A stretch of DNA of 64,000 nucleotides from Azorinus chamasolen (Eukaryota > Mollusca > Bivalvia > Cardiida > Solecurtidae). Positions 51,296 through 61,954 of this stretch are shown in pieces. The notes beneath the pieces are model-generated. The model made no database searches and had not been told where the DNA came from. It saw only the letters and a program-made list of their open reading frames with translations. Both the position numbers and the translations under genes were made by a program. Within the stretch, counting starts at the first letter, position 1, and the number at the start of each line of letters is the position of its first letter. The stretch is from positions 39,293,243 to 39,357,242 of the forward strand of contig OY755243.1 in NCBI GenBank assembly GCA_963576725.1. The letters are read 5' to 3'.

Positions 51296-52085
51296 TATAT
51301 TATTCCATAAATAACCAGTGCAGGTGGTTGCCAGGCGTCTCCTGCAGGAACAGTCTGATCTAAATCTACGCTGTAAAGGCGTTATGGAGTAAACAGTTAA
51401 TCAACTCTTTGCGTGATAGAGATTGCATTTCACGAAAACAGAGTAGACCCATATCAAAGTGATCTTGTCGGCGCTGTTTGGTCAGGGTCTGCTCTATTCG
51501 GTTATAGAATAATATTAAAATGATTACACACTTTTTGTCATGAACAAACATTTCTTTCTTTATATGGCATTTACAAAACTAATCTGATAAAAAAAATCAT
51601 ACAGCTATAATTTGTTACATGAATATTCTTTAATTATAGGGTTAAAACGCATTTAATAGCATGCGTCTTTTGTAATACAATAATGTTGGCGAAATAAAGG
51701 AAAACTTACTTCTTCATTCCTTAAAACCATGCGCATTCCTGTTAGAAATAATAAACACCATGAATATTGATTGGCTCACTTTTATAATTACATGTGAACA
51801 CAGATCTGTATTTTTCATAAGCAAACATAGTAAGCATGCAGGAGTCGTCTGATTTGGATCTGCACTGCAAATTCTTTAAAATGCGCTTCTGTGGTGTAAA
51901 CATTTATGAATCATTCTATCAAAGAAAACTTACAGATCAATATGGCGTCCCTACCAGATTGCAGTGTGGTGTGCGATTGTTGCATAAATGTATATGCATG
52001 CCGTGTGATTATTGCAGAGTGCACCGAGATAAAGTGAAGGGCCGGGTTATCAATATATAACACTAAAACTGGCAATGTGAGAGGA
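51296..52085. other. unassigned with TTAA-MITE pieces
   Basis: MITE hairpins near 51425-51500 ('acagagtagacccatatc', 'ggtcagggtctgctctatt') and 51835-51870. No gene recognised. Confidence 0.45.
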
Positions 52086-52094
52086 AATTGGGTT

Positions 52095-52148
52095 GGGTGT
52101 AGTAGTGGTATTAGTAGTAATAGCAGTAGCAGTTGTTGTTGTTGTTTC
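52095..52148. repeat. AGT/TTG microsatellite
   Basis: (AGTA/AGC)n then (TTG)n. Reading frames through it are incidental. Confidence 0.85.
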
Positions 52149-52161
52149 ATGGAGTAAAGCG

Positions 52162-52364
52162 TTAATTGTCTCTCTGCAGTAGTTCCGCTGTACTCTAGAT
52201 GCACATATTGTGCCAACATGGGGTTGCTCTTTCAAAAGGTCTTATGTACTGTTTTCCTCTGGTTGTCTCTCTACAGTTGTTCCACTGTACTGTAGATGCA
52301 CGTTTTGTGTCAATGAGGGATTACTCATTTAAAAGGTCCTATGAACTGCTTTTCTCTGGTATTA
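52162..52364. repeat. two-copy 102-bp tandem duplication
   Basis: 'ttgtctctctgcagtagttc' to 'gtactgttttcctctgg' is followed by a diverged copy starting 'ttgtctctctacagttgttc'. Confidence 0.8.
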
Positions 52365-52624
52365 GATTTTTTTTTTAAACTTCATTATAAATCGAGCATT
52401 ATGATATTAGTAACATCCTTATTATGATAAAAAAAACTCTATTGAAATACATGTATACATGCATATTTACACAATTAATATTTATACAAGAATTTGTGAC
52501 CACATGAATATTCATTGGAGGTTTTTGGTTATGATATATTACATGTAGTTCGTGCAGGAGTCATCTGATCTGCGTCTACTCTGTTTGCAAACGTGCCAAA
52601 GATCGCCTGTAAGGTGGGAAATGG
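52365..52624. repeat. TTAA-MITE right half and unassigned sequence
   Basis: 'atgaatattcattggagg', 'tcatctgatctgcgtctac', ending 'gtaaggtgggaaatgg' at the TTAA of the next MITE. Confidence 0.5.
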
Positions 52625-52853
52625 TTAACCCTTTACCGTATAGGCTATTTTTAGATACAACCTCTTTGAATACATCTACCGAAAAGGAACATTAACTAGA
52701 GAAAAGGAAATTTTTAGAATTTTGTAGTTTGAAACCATTGTGATAAATAAAGCATTTGCTCCTATAGGAGCAAATGCTCTATTTATCACAATGGTTTCAC
52801 AAAGTGACTTCTACAGAGTCATCAAAAGTCGTCAATATACGGAAAAGGGTTAA
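52625..52853. mobile_element. TTAA MITE, ATTTGCTCC-core family, intact
   Basis: TTAACCCTTTACCGTATAGG to 'atacggaaaagggttaa', core 'gctcctataggagc' perfect. Confidence 0.88.
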
Positions 52854-52984
52854 GAAAAGGGCAGTTCTTCAAATAACTAACAAATCAATAACAATAACCA
52901 CTTATTGAAATACAAGGGAAATAACAGAATACTCCACAGAAAGGATCTACTTTTCTCGCTTCTCAGCCGTGCCAGATAAGCTGA

Positions 52985-53300
52985 GTTACTAAAAATAGCC
53001 GTACTAGAAATCCTTATCTGGAACACCAGGTGACTAGTGTATTCATACGCGCGATTGGGTAAAATCAATACAAGGGATGGAATTCTTACAGATCTATAGG
53101 CAACAACCGTATGAATTGAAATTAATATAATTAATTAGCACGAATATGAAATTCTATTTATTATATAAACACTTTAAAAGCCTATTTAATTAACCGAAGA
53201 CGTTGTTTTGTAGTCACTCAGTTATTTATATTAAACGCCAAAACGTAACGTTTGTGGTTGTCATAACAAATGACGTCATTTTGTCACGCCTAAAGTTATG
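52985..53300. repeat. dispersed repeat, copy A (GGAACACC)
   Basis: 'gttactaaaaatagccgtac', 'ggaacaccaggtgactagtg', 'attcatacgcgc', 'agcctatttaattaaccgaa', 'gccaaaacgtaacgttt'. The same succession occurs at 62345-62660, where the first block is found inverted at the far end, so the full element probably has TIRs including CTATCTGGAACACC. Confidence 0.7.
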
Positions 53301-53409
53301 CTGCAGTCTGTTGCTATTAGGTATGGAAGTCGTATTACGCAACGTAAAGTAGTACTTCACAAAATTCGTTAATTTACTTGGTTTTAGGGCGAATTTCAGC
53401 GAGAAAAAT

Positions 53410-53557
53410 AATCAAGCATGGGTTTTGTTAAAGCCTGGGGGTTCTATACCCTCGGTTGGTCTGTTCCTATCGGAAACTCGCTAAAGTTCGTTTCCGACTG
53501 GAACAGACCAACCTCGGGTATAGAAACCCCCGTCTTTAACAAAACCCATGCTTGATT
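53410..53557. mobile_element. palindromic foldback (AATCAAGCATGGGTTTTG)
   Basis: Arms 'tggtctgttcctatcggaaa' and its complement with centre 'ctcgctaaagttcg'. The second central half has changed. Confidence 0.85.
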
Positions 53558-53702
53558 CTATTACTCTTTTGGTATACCTTTGTGGTTATCTGTCAATAGA
53601 GCTGTCCAATATCCCTCATCATTCTGTCGCGTCAACCCAAATATGGCTCATTTTCTCCAGGCGGCGGATATACTCCTGTGTTTTCACAGTCTTTCTTAAC
53701 TC

Positions 53703-54057
53703 CGACTAGGAATCGATAATTTCAATTTTTCACACAGAAAGGTGATGTCAAATTATGGTGAGACTTTAAGACTGACTAGAAATCGACCATTTCGATTTTT
53801 TACAAGGAAATGTGATGCTAAAATATTATGGGACTTTAAGTCCGACAACTAGGAATCGACCATTTCAATTTTTCACAAGGAAATGTGATGCTGAAATATA
53901 ATGGGGCTTTGAGGCCTACCAGAAATCGACCATTTCGATTTTTCACAAGGAAAAGTAATGCTACAATATAATGGGACTTTAAGTCCTACTAGGAATCGAC
54001 CATTTCAATTTTTCAGAAGGATAAGTGATGCTAAAGCATTATGGGACTTTAGTCTTA
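53703..54057. repeat. ~72-bp tandem repeat, five copies
   Basis: Units contain 'gaatcgaccatttcaatttt' and 'tatgggactttaagtc'. Moderately diverged. Confidence 0.85.
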
Positions 54058-54364
54058 TGCTATCAACCCTTATCCCGCTATAAAACTTAACGTCTGCTCC
54101 AACTCCGAATTATATGTGTTTATATACTAATGTGCTGTGCTGATAGCCTCGCCAGACCGTAAGATTTTTTCAAGTTGTCAATAAATACACGCCATTAAAG
54201 TAGGCTATAAAATATCCTAAACATTTTACTCAGGGAGCCAATGGGGTCTACCGTGCACCCCCAGACTTTTTTTCATGGGTACCAAAATGTTCAGAAAAGT
54301 GTCCTGAATCAGAATCGCGAATGTACTCAAACTTAAATTCTTTTAGGCTATGTGTATTTTAACC

Positions 54365-56081
54365 GTTTCCATGGCAACCCGCCAGTTTTCGTAATAATGA
54401 CCCATACCTACAAATTCACCCATATCACAGCCAGTTTTTGTCCTAAAACTATAAAACTGGTACCAAATGGAAGATAAGACATTGTGCTTTTATTTCCAAC
54501 TTGTTTTTTTAAATTACCTTATTTGCATACTCATTAATATTAATGAGAACATTAAAAATAGTAAAAAAAGTACAGAAATAATGTAAACCTTTCATTTTTT
54601 TATCCTACAAATATCAGAAAATAACTTCAAATGCAGTTTAACATAATGACGAAACCCCCAGGAAACAAAATATCCAATTTGAGGACCATAGCATTAATTT
54701 TAAGTACCATTTTCACCGTTTCCATGGCAACACCCTAGTTTTCGTAATGATGGCCCGTACCTGCAAAAATCGTCCATATCACAGCCAGTTTTTGTCCTAA
54801 ACCTATAAAACTGGTACCAAATTGGAGATAGGACATTGTGCTTTTATTTTCAGTTTTTTTTAATTACCTTATTTGCATACTCATGAATATTAATGAGAAC
54901 ATTAAAAATAGTAAAAACAATATAGAAATAACGTAAATAATGTAAACTACTCACTTTTTATCCTACAAATATCAGAAAAACAACTCTAAGTAACTTTTTA
55001 ACGGTTTCCATAGTAACCATTCATTTCACACATTTTTGTTAGTCGACACCTACCTGCAAAAATCTTCCATATCACAGGAAGTGTTTGTGCTAACTGTATA
55101 AAACTGGTACCGAATTAAAGTAAGACCTTGTGCTTTGGTGTAAAGGCTATACTTAGGAATTACCTAAATTGCATATACATGAATATTAATGAGAATAATT
55201 TAAAAACAAATAGCAAAACAATACAGAAATAACGTAAACCTCTCAATTTTTTATCCTACCAGTATCAGAAAACAACTTCAAACGTAGTTTAAATTGATGA
55301 CAAAATACTCAGAAAGCTAAGTATCTAAATTGATACCGAAACAATGAACTGTAAGTAACATTGTAACGGTTTCCATGGTAACCGATCCTTTCACAAATTT
55401 TGGAAATTTAACATCCACCTGTAATACTCCGCTAGATCTCAGATATTTTTGATTAATCATGAAATCAATTGTTACAAACATAGATATGAGGCATTGCTTA
55501 ATAGTAAATATTACTTTTCTGATATAAACTAATTTGCTTATGTATGAATATTTATGAGAACAGTAATAGATATTGAAATGTTCAACAGACACCAGTCTTT
55601 CTCTTATAAAGCAAACAAAAGTTTACTATGATCACTGAATATCACCAAGATTGTTAGATAAATAAATCTGGGACAAATTATATAGCACTGATGGTGATAT
55701 ATCTGTTTCCTAGGCAACCATTCTAACCTCATTGTTCATATTACAGTGTTTAAATACCTGCAATATACGAATATATTGCGGCCTACTTTGGCGATAATTA
55801 TAAATGATATAAACATATACCCGGTAGTTGGTGTATGAATCTTAATTTTTGGTTCACTTTATGCATATTATCTTATTTGCTTCCTCATGAATATTAATTA
55901 AGTGATAAGAAAACAAAGAGAAACAATATTGAAAATAACATGTTTGGCAGTATGCCGAACACAACATTACACCATGCTCCAAATATAGCTTGCAATAATA
56001 AATGTACCTTTTGGTGATGAATAAATAAATCTTATATCTAAAACTGTTACTAAAATGACAATGCACTGCTTCCATGGTAAC
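54365..56081. promoter_or_regulatory. X-box-like palindromes in the left arm (six)
   Basis: At 54365, 54718, 55004, 55369, 55705 and 56068 (14 bp each): GTTTCCATGGCAAC, GTTTCCATAGTAAC, GTTTCCATGGTAAC, GTTTCCTAGGCAAC, GCTTCCATGGTAAC. Most fit the RFX X-box pattern RTHNYYATRRNRAC. At 55705 the centre is CCTAGG, still palindromic. Whether RFX proteins bind is inference. Confidence 0.6.
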
Positions 56082-56165
56082 TGTTGAAAGCCAAGTACTT
56101 ATCAGACCCCAAATAATCTTCTGTTATTGTTTTTAAAGTATCAATGATTTTAAAGCCCATAAAGT

Positions 56166-56425
56166 CTGTGTTGAATTCAGGGTATCAAGACTGTTTCGAC
56201 TTTTTATATACTATCATCTGTCGAGAACTGGTAAGCCTGTGATGTATTTTAAGACCCTTTGATTTGTCTGTCTTGCTAAGCCATCATCAGCCGTGCCAGT
56301 ACCGAAGGGAACTGGTGTCAGCGGATACTTTATCAGCTCACATATATCAATCTGCATATTGGGTCTTTGTGAACCACTAATAATTGCTACAATTCCTTGA
56401 TTCCTTACGCTAAGAAGCTGCAAGG
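56166..56425 (-). pseudogene. inverted fragment of the EADTR/GCDST gene family
   Basis: Minus strand reads 'CELIKYPLTPVPFGTGTADD' and 'GLARQTNQRV', which resembles the 'L..YPLTPVP...GT.DG...kT.K' segment of a multicopy uncharacterised invertebrate protein family as I recall it. Beyond this, 'gaactggtaagcct' and the bases after it are an inverted duplicate of 56455-56530. It is upstream coding sequence of the same family as the plus-strand fragment beside it, but flipped. Confidence 0.5.
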
Positions 56426-56427
56426 CA

Positions 56428-57470
56428 GAAATGTGTTTTCACATCTATGACGGTGAGGCTTACCAGTTCTCGCCAGATTATGGTATATCAACAGTGAGAA
56501 ACAGTCTTGGTGCCCTGAATTCAACACAGGAAGAAACTGATACAAGGATCGTTCTTTACACCATGCAGTGACCAAGGCTACAAAACTGTTCATCTTCGAA
56601 CTCCAGACAGTGATATATTCTTCATTCGTCTGTATTACCTTAACAGGTTTGAAGGTGTTACTGTCTTGTTTGATACTGGCTCAAACAATCATCAAAAAAT
56701 ATTAAACATGTGAGAAGTTGCCCAAGCATACACAGAAGATTACCGATCAGCACTTCTGTGTCTCCAATTGTACTGTGGCTGTGATTCTACAAGTGCATTC
56801 AATGGCAGAGAACATTTGACACCCATTAAGACCATTGAAAAGAAGCCAATGTTTATAAAACCATTAGCAGATTTGGGCAACTCTTGGGATGTGTCTGGAG
56901 ATCTTGTGCAAGACTTGGATGAATTTACGTGTGCAATGTATGGCAATCCTATATTTCACACTGTGAATGAATTGATATTGTTAAAGATTAAGGAGAAGTG
57001 TGAAGATGAACCAACAGAAGCACTTCGCAATGTTGATATGGGAACATTACCCCCTTGTAGGGCCTGCTTAACCCTTTCCTTCATATAAATGTGTTTTCAC
57101 GCATTTGCAAACAGAGTAGACCCAGATCAGACGGCTCCTAGATAAGCCTTCTGATCAGGGTCTGCTCTGTTTGCTGACAGAATTTGATATATCTGTTTCT
57201 TTGCTTTCTAAAATGTCTTCAATGTTACACCTTCCATATTTCTTTATGACTGTTTTCTTAATGAATATTCAGTAGGTATTAAAATTTGTAATAAACATAG
57301 AACAGGTAAAGGGTTAATACAGCACGTCTGAAGAGTTATTCACCAGTTGATACTTTGGAAGAGATCTCACTTTCCCGACCCAGACATTCCCCCTGTTTTA
57401 GAGAAGAATGGTTATCAACATGTAACTCTGACAGTCAATCAACAGAAATGATTACATTGTGGCCTATAAT
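56428..57470 (+). pseudogene. broken member of an uncharacterised invertebrate multicopy gene family
   Basis: Plus strand frame with 'NSTQEETDTRIVLY' (E-A/E-D-T-R motif), stop, then 'VHLRTPDSDIFFIRLYY', a second stop, 'LYCGCDSTSAFNGREHL', 'KPLADLGNSWDVSGDL', 'LPPCRACL'; after the MITE at 57068-57317, 'WKRSHFPDPDIPPV'. I recall this order from large hypothetical proteins of cnidarians and molluscs. The conserved acidic residues suggest a PIN/FEN-like nuclease fold (inference). Defects: at least three stops or frameshifts plus the MITE. Removing the MITE and one TTAA restores C-L-I-Q-H across the junction. It sits in the spacer of the inverted-repeat element. Confidence 0.6.
57068..57317. mobile_element. 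TTAA MITE inside the pseudogene
   Basis: TTAA at 57068-57071 and 57314-57317; TTAACCCTTTCCTTCATATA to 'gaacaggtaaagggttaa'; hairpin 'gatcagacggctcctagata' with 'gccttctgatcagggtct'. The host frame is continuous when one TTAA copy is retained. Confidence 0.9.
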
Positions 57471-57479
57471 AAGGGTATG

Positions 57480-57780
57480 CTCCACAAACATTCAACAGCA
57501 ATGTTATCATCTTGACCTAGCTCTTATCAGAGTATTACCTGAGAAGATTCAATATAAACTATTCCATTTTAGCCTCTAAGTAAGGTATGCTCTGAGAAAT
57601 TTATAAATTAGTTGATAAATACCCATGATATCATTATTTCTAACATGAATATTCAGCTGGTAAAGGGTTAAGTGAGATATCACTAATCTATTTTGGTTGA
57701 ATTGGCATACTCAAAGAAGCTTTCTGTAAAGGTGTTTTAAAGCAGAGAGTGGGATTAACCCTTTACTAGATGTAAACATG
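57480..57780. repeat. TTAA-MITE-like fragments at the right-arm border
   Basis: 'atgatatcattatttctaac' plus 'atgaatattcagctggtaaa' and 'gggttaagtg', then 'ttaaccctttactagatg' near 57756. No intact element. Confidence 0.5.
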
Positions 57781-57972
57781 CCCTTTAAAATCTTTTAGAC
57801 AGTTTTAGAATTAAAATTCATTTATTTATCACCAAAAGGTACATTTATCATTGCAAGCTATATTTGGAGAATGGTGTAATGCTCGGCATACTGCCAACAA
57901 TGTTATTTTCAATATTGTTTCTCTTTGTTTTCTTAACACTTTAAAAACAATAACAGAAATGAGGTTAGAATG

Positions 57973-59422
57973 GTTGCCTAGGAAACATATATATCACCAT
58001 CAGTGCTATATAATTTGTCCCAAATTTATTTATCTAACAATCTTGGTGATATTCAGTGATCATAGTAAACTTTAGCTAACCATTTTGCATTTTTGTTTGC
58101 TTTATAAGAGAAAGACTGGTGTCTGTTGAAAATTTCAATATCTATTACTGTTCTCATAAATATTCATACATATGCAAATTAGTTTATATCAGAAAAGTAA
58201 TAATTACTATTTAAGCAATGCCTCATATCTATGTTTGTAACAATTGATTTCATGATTAATAAAAAATAACTGAGATCTAGTGGAGTATTACAGGTGGTTG
58301 TCAAATTTCCAAAATTTGTGAAAGGATCGGTTACCATGGAAACCGTTACAATGTTACTTACAATTCATTGTTTTGGTATCAATTTAGATATTTAGCTTTC
58401 TGAGTATTTTGTCATCAATTTAAACTACATTTGAAGTTGTTTTCTGATATTGGTAGGATAAAAATTGAGAGGTTTACGTTATTTCTGTAATTGTTTGCTA
58501 TTTTTTAATTATTCTTATTCTTAATTAATATTCATGTGTATGCAAATAAGGTAATTCCTAAGTATACATGTAGCCTTTAAACCAAAACACAAGGTCTAAG
58601 CTTTAATTCGTTACCAGTTTTGTACAGTTAGCACAAAAACTTCCTGTGATATGGAAGATTTTTGCAGGTAGGTGTCGACTAACAAAAATGTGTGAAATGA
58701 ATGGTTACTATGGAAACCGTTAAAAAGTTACTTAGAGTTAAATGTTTGGTCCTCAAATTTGATATTTTGTTTTCTAAGGATTTTGTCATCATGTTAAACT
58801 GCATTTGAAATTGTTTTCTGATATTTGTAGGATAAAAAGTGAATAGTTTACATTATTTACGTTATTTCTATATTGTTTTTACTATTTTTAATGTTCTCAT
58901 TAATATTCATGAGTATGCAAATAAGGTAATTTAAAAAAATTAAAGCACAATGTCCTATCTCCAATTTGGTACCAGTTTTATAGGTTTAGGTCAAAAACTG
59001 GCTGTGATATGGACGATTTTTGCAGGTACGGGCCATCATTACGAGAACTAGGGTGTTGCCATGGAAACGGTGAAAATGGTACTTAAAATTAATGCTATGG
59101 TCCTCAAATTGGATATTTTGTTTCCTGGGGGTTTCGTTATTATGTTAAACTGTTTTTGAAGTTATTTTCTGATACTTGTAGGATAAAAAAAATGAAAGGT
59201 TTGCATTATTTCTGTACTTTCTTTACTATTTTTAATGTTCTCATTAATATTCATGAGTATGCAAATAAGGTAATTTAAAAAAACAAGTTGGAAATAAAAG
59301 CACAATGTCTTATCTTCCATTTGGTACCAGTTTTATAGTTTTATGACATAAACTGGCTGTGATATGGGCGAATTTGTAGGTATGGCTCATCATTACGAAA
59401 ACTGGGGGGTTGCCATGGAAAC
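57973..59422. promoter_or_regulatory. X-box-like palindromes in the right arm (five)
   Basis: At 57973, 58330, 58704, 59055 and 59409, spacing 351-374 bp. 57973 has the CCTAGG centre, mirroring 55705 in the left arm, which confirms the arms are homologous inverted copies. Confidence 0.6.
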
Positions 59423-59562
59423 AGTTAAAATATACATAGCCTAAAAGAATTTAAGTTTGAGTACATTCACGATTCTGATTCAGGACACTTTTCTGAACAA
59501 TTTGGTACCCATGAAAAATAGTCTAGGGGGGTGCACGGTAGACCCCATTGGCTCCCTGAGTA

Positions 59563-60042
59563 TTTGGCTGGTACTGGGCATTCTATGTTTGTTTTTATGC
59601 CAAAAAACCAAATACATACTACCGTTGTCATGACAGTGTCAGTTAGAGGAAATCACAGGGGGCCATTTCGTGGGTCTAGATGGTCTAAAAAGTGTTATAT
59701 TGTATACAAGGGTTCCAACTACCGATTCGCAGATTTCCCGACCCATTCGAAATAACGCGCGTTTTCAGACAGTCAAGGTGGAATAACCACTAATGTTTGG
59801 TACGAACGTGAAGCTGGGACCTTGTACTTTTCAAATAATATAACTTTTGATACATTCCGACTGAGCCGTAGCCAGTGCCGACGTGAAATTCCTACAAAAT
59901 ACGCTGAATTTTCTTACTCGGACGAGAAGTTATAAAACTACTTCCGAGTTTAGTATGATTATGTTCTCAGGTATCTGACTGGTCAGCTTGTGAGTTGTTA
60001 ACATTTTGTAACCTGTGCCATCTTGAGTAGCATTTTCAGATT
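59563..60042. other. unassigned
   Basis: Between the inverted-repeat element and duplication arm 2. A 74-codon frame (59531-59755) has no signature. Confidence 0.4.
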
Positions 60043-60272
60043 TGCATGCGTACATAGCTATGTTTCTAAGGTTTATGTCTGTCATCGAGATGATGACTGG
60101 CGTAGAGTACTATATTATTAACGATCTTGGTATAAATAGCATGAGATTTGTGAATTCAAGGTCGAGACTTATTTAGGCATTTGGGGTGTATATATCAAAA
60201 TTATGATATACAGCTTCGTCTTGTCGTCGCTGTGCGTCACAATTTACTTTACCCACTAGAATCCGGAGTTCC

Positions 60273-60487
60273 TTAACCATTTCGCTGCCAATGCCGGATC
60301 TGTGATTACCTATGCAAACAGTTTGGATCCAGATGAGACGCCGAGTAACTCGGCGTCTCATCAGGATCCAAACTGTTTGTTACTGTTACTATGTTTTTGA
60401 AACAAAAATGAAGAAAATCAATCAAATGAAAATTTGTAGCAGACGACAAAGTTAGCAAACGACAGAGTTTGGCAGCGAAAGGGTTAA
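60273..60487. mobile_element. TTAA MITE, GCTGCC family, with proven empty site
   Basis: TTAA at 60273-60276 and 60484-60487 flank 207 bp. Arm 1 has a single TTAA at 34985-34988 in the same context ('aaggat', 'ggaac'). Ends CCATTTCGCTGCCAATG and 'ggcagcgaaaggg'. Confidence 0.93.
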
Positions 60488-60575
60488 AAAGGATATAGGC
60501 AAACAGTGTATACCCAGATCAGAGGGTTCCTGGAGGAGCCCTGTGATCAGAATCTGCACTGTTTCCTATCATTGG
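60488..60575. repeat. MITE hairpin shared by both arms
   Basis: 'gcaaacagtgtatacccag', 'gtgatcagaatctgcactg'; counterpart at 34890-34965. Confidence 0.6.
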
Positions 60576-60645
60576 ATCATGCCAGCGAATGCTTAATTTA
60601 CCGTGCCCCCTCGACATGAATATGGATAGCTCTAAAATAAGATCT

Positions 60646-60823
60646 GGGTCCATGCTTATAAAGCTTTTAGTTGAGTCTGAGTTTCGTTCTCAAGCTTTTG
60701 ATTGGTCAGATTTGAGTTCTCAAGCTTTTGATTGGTCAGATTTGAGCCAAAGGCTCAAATCTGACCAATCAAAAACTTGAGAACGAACTCAGACTCAACT
60801 AAAAGTTTTATAAGCATGGACCC
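60646..60823. mobile_element. GGTCCATGCTTATAAAGC foldback, copy 3
   Basis: Nearly identical to copy 1 (48833). Absent from arm 1, where 'aataagatatggacgggg' is found instead, so it inserted after the duplication or was lost there. Confidence 0.87.
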
Positions 60824-60866
60824 TTGACGGGGTTTCCTTATTACATGTAATATGAAAATAAATGGG

Positions 60867-61083
60867 TTAACCCTTTACTCCATATATACACCTTTCTACA
60901 TCTTTGTAAACAGGGTAGACCCAGATTAGACTCTCTGTTTGCTTATGCTATAATATAAATATGTTTCTATAGTTTCTGTCATGGCCAAAACTTACTGTGT
61001 TCATGAGCTATTCAAACAATTAATCATTTTATATTCATGGTGTCACTATTCCTTTCATGAATATTTATGGAGCAATGGGTTAA
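60867..61083. mobile_element. TTAA MITE, ACTCCATA-end family, intact
   Basis: TTAACCCTTTACTCCATATA to 'tatggagcaatgggttaa'. Partly preserved in arm 1 (34633-34783). Confidence 0.82.
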
Positions 61084-61277
61084 GATATAACAAGATTACC
61101 CCTGTATATACAGCAGAACCTCTCTATGGCGGCTCCGTAATGAATTAACATGACTGATATCCCTCGTGAATATTCATGTTAGAAATTCAATAATATAAAT
61201 TAAAGTAATTTACACGAAATGAACTTAGCCATGACAGAAACTGTTGAATCAGATTTATATTATTTCATAAGCAACCC

Positions 61278-61481
61278 CAGTAAAACCTCTCTATAACGGC
61301 CACTAAATTATGTTAATTAGTTGATATTTAGGGCAGGTGGCTGCTTAAATCAAGGTGAAAGTAAAACGGAACGCTCCTATAGGAGCGTTCTGTTTTACTT
61401 TCACCTTGCTTTAAGCTGCCACCTCCCTTCAACACAAAATACTTGATGTAATTTAGTGGCCGTTATAGAGAGGTTTTACTG
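61278..61481. mobile_element. TA-type MITE, CTCTCTATAACGG ends
   Basis: 'cagtaaaacctctctataac' and 'gttatagagaggttttactg'; the core 'aacgctcctataggagcgtt' is perfect. Right flank TA; the left flank has become CC. Confidence 0.87.
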
Positions 61482-61534
61482 TAGAGCCAAACCTGTTCAG
61501 ATGACTCCCCCTAGAGAGGTCTGATTTTAGTGCA

Positions 61535-61690
61535 CAGTAAAACCTCTCTTAACTGGAATTTATTTACAGTAACATCTAGGTCTTTTTTTTATAGGTGGCT
61601 GCTTAATGCGGGATGAAAGCCTTACAGAAATCCTTTTAGAGCATTCTGCATGACTTTTGATCTGTATTAAGCTGACACATATCTGATAGA
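61535..61690. mobile_element. TA-type MITE, truncated right end
   Basis: 'cagtaaaacctctcttaact', core 'gctgcttaatgcgggatga', right end replaced by the next MITE. Confidence 0.65.
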
Positions 61691-61691
61691 C

Positions 61692-61904
61692 CGGTTTCGC
61701 TGCCAATGCCGGATCTGTGATTACCTATGCAAACAGTTTGGGATCCAGATGAGACGCCGAGTAACTCGGCGTCTCATCCGGATCCAAACTGTTTGTTACT
61801 GTTACTATGTTTTTTGAAACAAAAATAAAGAAAATCAAAAAAATGAAAATTTGTAGCAGACGACAAAGTTAGCAGACGACAGAGCTTGGCAGCGAAAGGG
61901 TTAA
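61692..61904. mobile_element. TTAA MITE, GCTGCC family, left TTAA lost
   Basis: 'tttcgctgccaatgccggat' to 'ggcagcgaaagggttaa', core 'gacgccgagtaactcggcgt'. Confidence 0.82.
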
Positions 61905-61954
61905 TAGGGTTTTTTACTGTTCTCTGTTTTAAAGGCAGATCTGGGGAGTAATTT

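Larger units (their letters stand above)
54227..59562. mobile_element. 5.3-kb inverted-repeat element with X-box-bearing arms
   Basis: Starts TACTCAGGGAGCCAATGGGG and ends with its complement. Left arm 54227 to about 56085, right arm about 57780 to 59562; outer parts are about 95% identical by eye. Each arm consists of diverged direct repeats of about 350 bp. Each repeat carries a palindrome of type GTTTCCATGGCAAC, 'gccagtttttgtcc'-like sequence, 'ttatttgcatactcat' and 'attaatattaatgag'. The spacer holds pieces of a broken protein gene in both orientations. No transposase recognised. A possible 3-bp TTT duplication flanks it, weak evidence. Could be a large non-autonomous transposon or an inverted duplication of satellite DNA. 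Confidence 0.75.
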
